NCBI GenBank assembly: GCA_028716385.1
Contig: JAQUPX010000005.1
Location: 62,001 to 126,000, forward strand
Length of the DNA stretch: 64,000 bases
Source of the DNA: a bacterium
GTDB lineage: Bacteria; Hydrothermota; UBA3073; JACQXS01; JAQTXJ01
Direction: 5' to 3'
Shown piece by piece: positions 59,362 to 64,000 of this stretch (positions are counted from its first letter, which is position 1; every line of letters begins with the position of its first letter). The notes under the pieces are model-generated. The model searched no databases, was not told the DNA's origin, and was given only the letters and a program-made list of their open reading frames with translations. A program made the position numbers and the translations under genes.

Positions 59362-60222
59362 ATGTGGAATAAGTTATTAAATCTTGATAGAAGGTGGATA
59401 TTTATTGTTACTGCGATATGTGTTATACTACCTTTCCTTTTCCCTATAGGGTTCCCTACAAATGTAACGCCGCCAACGCAAAGGATTTATGATAAAATAG
59501 AATCCGTAACGGAAGATGGTCCTGCAGTTATTGTATCTTTTGACTCTGATGCAGCTCCGCTTCCGGAACTTTATCCAATGGCGGTATCTTTAATAAGGCA
59601 TTGTTTTATAAATAATACGAAAGTCATATTATGGGGTATGAATATGCAGGGAGTAGGAATAATTCAGATGGCTCTTGAGGACGTAAAAAAAGATTTTCCC
59701 GAAAAGAAGTCAGGCATAAATTATGTTCTTATACCATATTTACCATACCCGGCAATAATTATTATGAAAATGGGTGAAGATATGCATAAAGCTTTTAATA
59801 CGGACTATTATGGCGTGTCAATAGATTCATTGCCAATGATGAAGGATATAAGAAATTTTGACCAGATTGCGCTTGCGGTATCTCTTACGGGAGGAAGCGC
59901 ATGGGGGACATGGGTATCTTTTGCAAACCAGAAGTATGGTTGTAAAGTAGCAACGGGAATTACTGCGGTAGGGGCTCCTGATTGTTATCCGTATCTACAG
60001 ACAGGCCAACTTGTAGGTATGCTTGGCGGTATGAAGGGAGCTGCCGAATATGAGACACTGGTTGAAGCGAAAATAGCAGAAAAAGGTTTAAATTTTAAGA
60101 CAAGAAAAGCCGCGTGCATTGGTATGGATACGCAGTCCGTGGTTCATATTGTAATGATAATATTTATAATCCTTGGTAATATAGCATATTTTGTAACGAG
60201 GAGGCAAAGAAATGTCGCATGA
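59362..60222 (+). CDS. membrane-anchored protein of the DUF6754 operon, unknown function
   Basis: 286 residues from the ATG at 59362. An N-terminal helix (RRWIFIVTAICVILPFLFP) and a C-terminal helix (VVHIVMIIFIILGNIAYFV) enclose an approximately 220-residue domain that starts PPTQRIYDKIESV and has alternating beta/alpha patterns (GPAVIVSFDSD, KVILWGMNMQGVGIIQ, QIALAVSLTGGSAWGTWVSF). This suggests a Rossmann-like domain on one membrane side. The name of the domain is not known to me. It overlaps the following gene by 11 nt. Confidence 0.75.
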   Translation: MWNKLLNLDRRWIFIVTAICVILPFLFPIGFPTNVTPPTQRIYDKIESVTEDGPAVIVSFDSDAAPLPELYPMAVSLIRHCFINNTKVILWGMNMQGVGIIQMALEDVKKDFPEKKSGINYVLIPYLPYPAIIIMKMGEDMHKAFNTDYYGVSIDSLPMMKDIRNFDQIALAVSLTGGSAWGTWVSFANQKYGCKVATGITAVGAPDCYPYLQTGQLVGMLGGMKGAAEYETLVEAKIAEKGLNFKTRKAACIGMDTQSVVHIVMIIFIILGNIAYFVTRRQRNVA

Positions 60223-60814
60223 TATATGGGTGTGGGTAGCTGCCCTCCTTACACTTTGTATATTATCTTTTCTTTATAAAGATAATCCTTTTTATAAATT
60301 TGCCGAATATTTGTTAATAGGTGTAGCGCTCGGTTTTGGTATTGCGATTGTTTGGTATAACATTATTATTCCTAAAATATGGATACCATTAAGGTATCAA
60401 CATCAATATCATTTGTTTATACCGGCTTGTCTTGGTTCTTTATATATTTGCAGGTTATTCCCGAAGTACGCATGGTTATCAAGGTGGCCTATAGCTTTTT
60501 CTCTAGGTGCCAGTATTGGTATGAGTTTGCCCCTTACTTTACAGGCAGGAATATTTAAACAGGTGCAATCAACAATGTTAAGCGGTTTTTCAATTAGCGC
60601 TATCATAGCATTTATTGGGGTAGTTGCAACTCTTATATACTTCTATTTTTCGGCAGAACATAAAGGTTTTGTTGGTGGAGTAGCCAAAACGGGTATATGG
60701 TATGTAATGATTTCTTTTGGTGCAATATTTGGATATACGGTTATGGCACGAATGTCTTTGATAATTGGTAGATTTGAATTCCTTTTACATAATTGGCTTG
60801 GTGTAATAAAGTAG
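60212..60814 (+). CDS. second polytopic membrane protein of the DUF6754 operon
   Basis: 200 residues, about six transmembrane segments (WVWVAALLTLCILSFLY, YLLIGVALGFGIAIVWY, ISAIIAFIGVVATLIYF and others). An ACGAGGAGG ribosome site precedes the ATG, inside the end of the upstream gene. Like the other members it has no recognised catalytic motif. The four genes (FN3-DUF6754, two polytopic proteins, one anchored Rossmann-like protein) look like an obligate membrane complex. Confidence 0.75.
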   Translation: MSHDIWVWVAALLTLCILSFLYKDNPFYKFAEYLLIGVALGFGIAIVWYNIIIPKIWIPLRYQHQYHLFIPACLGSLYICRLFPKYAWLSRWPIAFSLGASIGMSLPLTLQAGIFKQVQSTMLSGFSISAIIAFIGVVATLIYFYFSAEHKGFVGGVAKTGIWYVMISFGAIFGYTVMARMSLIIGRFEFLLHNWLGVIK

Positions 60815-61176
60815 TTCTTCTATCGTTCCTCTTATTTTTATATCTAATATCCCGCGAATAAATGCGAAAACAACAGAAATTCTCACCACCCCGCCCACTG
60901 CTCAGGCACATCGGGATATTCGAGAAAGCGGGGTAAACTCCGAACACAGAGGAAAAAGTTTTCACCCAACTAAAAGCCGGATAACTGGTAGCAATGTTTC
61001 TGTTCAGGTAAGGCGCAGAGGCGACAGATGAACAGAAAGAGTTAGTGTTAAATAAAGAACAGAACAAGGAAAACGGAAGAAAATTTACCACGAAAGTACG
61101 AAAGGAGAAAAGGACACGAAAACGGAGAATGGAAAATTGAGATGGTAACAAACAGAAGAAGAAATGAAGTTTTAGT
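60815..61176. repeat. intergenic region with degenerate dispersed repeats
   Basis: A GC-rich palindromic stretch with CACCCCGCCCACTGCTCAGG and AAGCGGGGT lies at 60887-60943. It is followed by CCGGATAACTGGTAGCAATG at 60973-60992, resembling the GGATAACTCGGAGCAATG strand of the 23.9-kb hairpin. The rest is purine-rich with ACGAAAG/ACGAAA repeats. No gene is seen. Confidence 0.45.
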
Positions 61177-61782
61177 CTAGGAAATTCCCGTTAAGAAACG
61201 GAAACAGAAGGTGATAATAGGCATAAGTATAAAATTTATAATGCCGATTGATAAGAGAAGTATTAGTATAAAAAAGCCATAAGGTTCTATTTTTAAATAT
61301 TTTTCTTTTGCTTCATAAGGTAATATTTCTGCGAGGATTTTCGATCCGTCTAATGGTGGTACCGGAATAAGATTAAAGAATGCAAGTAATAAATTTATTA
61401 GTATCCCGTAACTTATAAAAGAATTTGAAATATGAAAAAATCTTATAAGGATGGATAATATAATTGCCAATCCGAAATTACTCAATACTCCTGCGGAGCT
61501 CACCCACAGCATATCTTTCCGTGGATTATTAAAGTTATAAGGGTTTATAGGGACAGGTTTTGCCCATCCGATTATTATGCCTGTGTGAGTTAAAAGTAAA
61601 ATAAGCGGTAAAATAATTGTGCCAAATATGTCTATATGAGGGACAGGGTTAAAAGTAAGCCTGCCTGCATCTCTTGCAGTTGGGTCTCCTTTTTTTAATG
61701 CTATAAATCCGTGAGCTATTTCGTGGACTATAACAGAAAAAAAGAGAATTAGAAAATATAATGATTTTTCAATAATTAACAT
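61177..61782 (-). CDS. site-2-type membrane metalloprotease (M50 family)
   Basis: 201 residues with about six transmembrane helices. The zinc motif HEIAHG (VIVHEIAHGFIALKKGD, about residues 19-35) and the second motif NLIPVPPLDGSKIL, providing the third ligand, define the S2P/FtsH-independent intramembrane protease family of the short 'site-2 protease family protein' type. It probably cleaves transmembrane or signal-peptide remnants; no PDZ domain is present, so it is not RseP. The ATG has no SD; TATAGT lies 10 nt before it. It is a single gene, bordered by repeats. Confidence 0.88.
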   Translation of the reverse strand: MLIIEKSLYFLILFFSVIVHEIAHGFIALKKGDPTARDAGRLTFNPVPHIDIFGTIILPLILLLTHTGIIIGWAKPVPINPYNFNNPRKDMLWVSSAGVLSNFGLAIILSILIRFFHISNSFISYGILINLLLAFFNLIPVPPLDGSKILAEILPYEAKEKYLKIEPYGFFILILLLSIGIINFILMPIITFCFRFLTGIS

Positions 61783-62150
61783 AAGGAATTAAACTATATT
61801 TTAGTAGTAAAAATAACTTGAAATCTAATTCCACTTTCTCCAAAACGAATCTTTCGCTTCTCCGCTTGAGGCGGACCAGATATCCTACAAGTCGGACAAC
61901 AAACTCTAAGGATTTACATCCAAGAGTTTGTAAGAAATCCCTAATACAGCATCTAAAATCTTTCGCTTCGCTCCAGATAGAAATCCCTAATACAGCAAAG
62001 CTAACTTAACTGAAATTTTCCGCTTCGTTAAAGTCTAACTAGCCCAGCGAAGCCGGATAAGTTAGAGTAATCCTCCTTACGTCGGAAACTCTAACTAGCC
62101 CATCAGAAGATGGATAAGTTAGAGTAAGTTCCTGACGGAACAAACTCTAA
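61783..62150. repeat. array of nested and alternating hairpins downstream of the barrel gene
   Basis: A nested hairpin lies at 61899-61931: ACAAACTCT/AGAGTTTGT around GGAT-TTAC-ATCC. GAAATCCCTAATACAGCA is repeated near 61933 and 61979. From 62034 to 62152, five complementary arms alternate: TCTAACT (62034-62040), AGTTAGAG (62060-62067), CTCTAACT (62089-62096), AGTTAGAG (62117-62124) and CTCTAACT (62145-62152). Inner stems are CCATC-AGAA-GATGG and GTTCC-TGAC-GGAAC. Each AGTTAGAG arm can pair with either neighbour. No gene is seen. Confidence 0.75.
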
Positions 62151-62795
62151 CTAATAAGATATTATGTTTCCAAATTCTCTTAAAAAACTTACTTTAAAGA
62201 ACAAACCGGACAAGTTCATAGGAACTGTAAAATAATCATAAACAAGGCCTGTGCTATCCTCTCTGGCAGTGTAATCTTTTGGTAAGTCCGGTAAATCTGC
62301 AGATTGCACATATTTATATCCCATAGAGAGTTCTAATGCTAACCTTGGAGTTGGAATGAATTTAAGGCTTGCTTTAGCGACAGGTCCGGATATCATACCC
62401 GATATTGGAATAGTAGAATCAGGAAGACCGGGAAGAAGAGTGGGGCATTTGTAGGATACCATAGCCAATTCATATCCTCCGTTAATATAAAAATACAATA
62501 ATGCCGGCAAAAGATAAACTCTATATCCGAAAAGACCGTCTATAGATTTTATTTCCAGGCTTTGTTTCCCATCGGCTGATTTTTTTGCCGGGACCCATGT
62601 TCCATCCAAAGAAATTAAGAATCTTTCCAGAAAGCTTGAGCGTGCTTCTACTCCGATGGTGTAATTTGACCGTACTTTATACTGGTCATTCTTTACCAGC
62701 CATGTATTAAGTTCTGCCAGAGAAGCGTTATAGTAACCACCACTGAAGCCTATGCCTCCGTTAAAGTTTAGTAAAAATAATAAAAGGTTTATCAT
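62151..62795 (-). CDS. outer-membrane beta-barrel-like protein
   Basis: 214 residues. A short hydrophobic N-terminus (MINLLLFLLNFNGGIGFSGGYY) and alternating strands (YTIGVEARSSFLERFLISLDG, GLFGYRVYLLPALLYFYINGGYE, RLALELSMGYKYV), ending VSFLREFGNIISY, suggest an 8-stranded barrel or related porin-like fold. No family is recognised. The ATG overlaps the rnfB-like stop by 4 nt (ATGA), so it is translationally coupled to an electron-transfer protein, which is unusual for an outer-membrane protein. Confidence 0.65.
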   Translation of the reverse strand: MINLLLFLLNFNGGIGFSGGYYNASLAELNTWLVKNDQYKVRSNYTIGVEARSSFLERFLISLDGTWVPAKKSADGKQSLEIKSIDGLFGYRVYLLPALLYFYINGGYELAMVSYKCPTLLPGLPDSTIPISGMISGPVAKASLKFIPTPRLALELSMGYKYVQSADLPDLPKDYTAREDSTGLVYDYFTVPMNLSGLFFKVSFLREFGNIISY

Positions 62796-63775
62796 GGCTC
62801 TACATACCCAAGTGAGAAAGCCATTGTGATTGCTTTTGGTTTGCAGACTTTATAACACAATCCGCAACCTATACATTTTTCAAGTATTACTTTATGTTGG
62901 TTGTCTTGCAATCCTTCAATAGCTTTTATTGGGCATTCCTCCTTACATTTTTCACATCCTGTACAATTACTTCCGATTATAGCTTTGGGGCGTGCTTTTA
63001 ATTTATCAACTATAGCGTGGGTTGAGCATTTTGCTATGCATATTCCACAGTTTTTACATAACTCAAATTCTATTTCCGCACGTCCGTTTTTAATTTCTAT
63101 TGCCTTGTAAGGGCAGTTACTAACACATAAACCACAGGTAATACAACCGACTTTACAAACTGATTTCTTAATAAGATTGGATTCAGGAGAATTGCAACCC
63201 ATATAAAGTTTCTGTTCTTTTGGTATAAGGATAAGTATGTCTCTTTGACAAGCTTTTACGCATAGTCCACATCCTGTGCATTTTTTCTCATCTATCGCAG
63301 GCAACCCATTTTTTTCCATACTAATTGCATTAAAATTACAAACCTTGACACAGTCTCCAAATCCAATACAACCATAAGTGCAGGATATAGGCCCGGACGA
63401 TACTATATTAGCTGCATCGCACCTCATAATGCCATGGTATTCAAATCTTTGCGAAGTCTCTTGTTGTCCACCTCCACATTGTAATGCAGCAACTTCGTGT
63501 TCAGGTACGGCTATAGATAATATTTCTGACAGCTTTTGTATAAGCTTATCACCTCCTACACGGCACTTCCCGATTTCCGTTTCATTTTTTGCTAATGCTT
63601 TACCGTATCCTTCACAATCTGCAAATCCACAAGTGCCACAATTTCCTCCGGGGAGAGAATCCATTATGTTAGATTCTTTTTCCGAAGTAAGTGTGTTTAA
63701 CTTTGCATAAGCAATAGCAAGTATCGTTGAAAATACTGCTCCAAAACTACCGACTATTAAAGCAGGTTGTAACAT
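62792..63775 (-). CDS. RnfB-like multi-cluster iron-sulfur protein
   Basis: 327 residues: an N-terminal membrane helix (LIVGSFGAVFSTILAIAY), an Fe-S domain (PGGNCGTCGFADCEGYG) and then six Cx2Cx2Cx3C-type motifs, for example CTGCGLCVKAC, CITCGLCVSNC, CKNCGICIAKC, CTGCEKCKEEC and CIGCGLCYKVC. This long form matches RnfB of Rnf complexes, which passes electrons from ferredoxin. Other rnf genes are not in the window: upstream is a GTPase and downstream a beta-barrel gene. It may therefore be an orphan RnfB-like protein working with another complex. No SD is seen before the ATG. Confidence 0.88.
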   Translation of the reverse strand: MLQPALIVGSFGAVFSTILAIAYAKLNTLTSEKESNIMDSLPGGNCGTCGFADCEGYGKALAKNETEIGKCRVGGDKLIQKLSEILSIAVPEHEVAALQCGGGQQETSQRFEYHGIMRCDAANIVSSGPISCTYGCIGFGDCVKVCNFNAISMEKNGLPAIDEKKCTGCGLCVKACQRDILILIPKEQKLYMGCNSPESNLIKKSVCKVGCITCGLCVSNCPYKAIEIKNGRAEIEFELCKNCGICIAKCSTHAIVDKLKARPKAIIGSNCTGCEKCKEECPIKAIEGLQDNQHKVILEKCIGCGLCYKVCKPKAITMAFSLGYVEP

Positions 63776-63812
63776 ATTTTACTTTTTATACCAAGTCCTT
63801 GGGCGATAGCCC

Positions 63813-64000
63813 TTAGAGATTGTTGAAATGTTTTTTTATTAATTCTTCTAAATCGGGTTTTGTTACTTCTTTTAACTCGTATTTTACTCTGATTCCCGGT
63901 TTGTTTATATCTATGAACCTTAATAAATCTATAGGAGTGGCAATTACAACAATATCACAAGGAGTATTGTTTATTACCGTTTTGAGTTCGTCTATTTGTT
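63813..64000 (-). CDS. cyclic 2,3-diphosphoglycerate synthetase-like GTPase, C-terminal fragment
   Basis: 62 codons including the stop are visible at the window end; the 5' part lies beyond base 64000. The visible peptide reads CDIVVIATPIDLLRFIDI then NKPGIRVKYELKEV and KPDLEELIKK. This resembles the C-terminus of the predicted P-loop GTPase family that includes archaeal cyclic 2,3-DPG synthetase; the ATPIDL segment is characteristic. It is encoded 37 nt upstream of the RnfB-like gene on the same strand. Nothing about its substrate can be deduced. Confidence 0.65.
   Translation of the reverse strand, partial: QIDELKTVINNTPCDIVVIATPIDLLRFIDINKPGIRVKYELKEVTKPDLEELIKKHFNNL

Noticed and set aside
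1-64000. tRNA or rRNA genes
   Set aside because: Intergenic regions were read for cloverleaf-like sequences, CCA-ended acceptor stems and rRNA signatures; none was convincing by eye. A tRNAscan search would be decisive.

Overview
The window reads as one contiguous AT-rich bacterial chromosome segment from an organism with a Gram-negative-type envelope. The support is a Wzi-like outer-membrane protein, an RnfB-like Fe-S protein, Lgt, several predicted beta-barrel or secreted proteins and a FlgD-Ig-like C-terminal sorting domain on a secreted peptidase. The gene mix (RNase Y/YmdB, FolD/formate-THF ligase, a DUF3160 protein, a DUF6754 protein, a papain-like peptidase with a sorting domain) suggests an uncultivated FCB-related or WOR-3-type lineage. 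That placement is inference only: no 16S rRNA gene is present, and no tRNA gene was recognised.

Layout. 1-7.5 kb: the 3' part of mnmG, yidD, an MBL-fold hydrolase, a UDP-glucuronate decarboxylase-like epimerase, rodA, then folD-fhs (one-carbon metabolism), closed by a strong UUCG terminator. 7.6-17.6 kb: a surface-polysaccharide cluster with an asparagine-synthase-like protein that lacks the glutaminase Cys, two flippases, two glycosyltransferases, a zinc-dependent dehydrogenase and a Wzi-like barrel. 17.7-26.6 kb: dihydrolipoamide dehydrogenase, ferredoxin and an OFA-type MFS transporter, then DUF3160, lgt, mnmA and comF. 26.7-35.1 kb: HU, a secreted C1 peptidase, a nitroreductase, a small beta-carbonic-anhydrase-like protein with a C-GCAxxG-C-C protein and a membrane protein, then plsX and tyrS. 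35.2-47.6 kb is accessory: a small-protein/nucleotidyltransferase cassette with operator repeats (toxin-antitoxin-like), a secreted Ca-binding-like protein, a truncated YhcG nuclease, RhuM, a type III-like restriction-modification system with a membrane coiled-coil gene between Res and Mod, and a HEPN-type abortive-infection candidate. 47.6-57.2 kb (minus strand): gatB, a RelE-type toxin-antitoxin pair, era, ymdB, rny, 6S RNA, zapA, a ZapB-like gene, a lipoprotein, rplT, rpmI, infC and thrS. 57.5-60.8 kb: a four-gene membrane operon led by a DUF6754 protein, function unknown. 61-64 kb (minus): a site-2 protease, a beta-barrel protein, an RnfB-like protein and the end of a cyclic-2,3-DPG-synthetase-like GTPase.

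The most unusual content is non-coding. A roughly 320-bp intergenic element is present in three copies. A smaller GC-rich palindromic insert interrupts two of those copies, and similar sequence lies in frame inside mnmA. Nested hairpins keep their pairing while arm sequences differ between copies. Inverted composite repeats bracket the restriction-modification island. Several genes appear to be transcribed as leaderless mRNAs, with TTGACA-like and -10-like boxes ending 7-9 nt before the ATG and no Shine-Dalgarno sequence, while neighbouring genes have strong GGAGG sites.

All calls come from reading sequence and translations. No database search, folding or alignment program was run.
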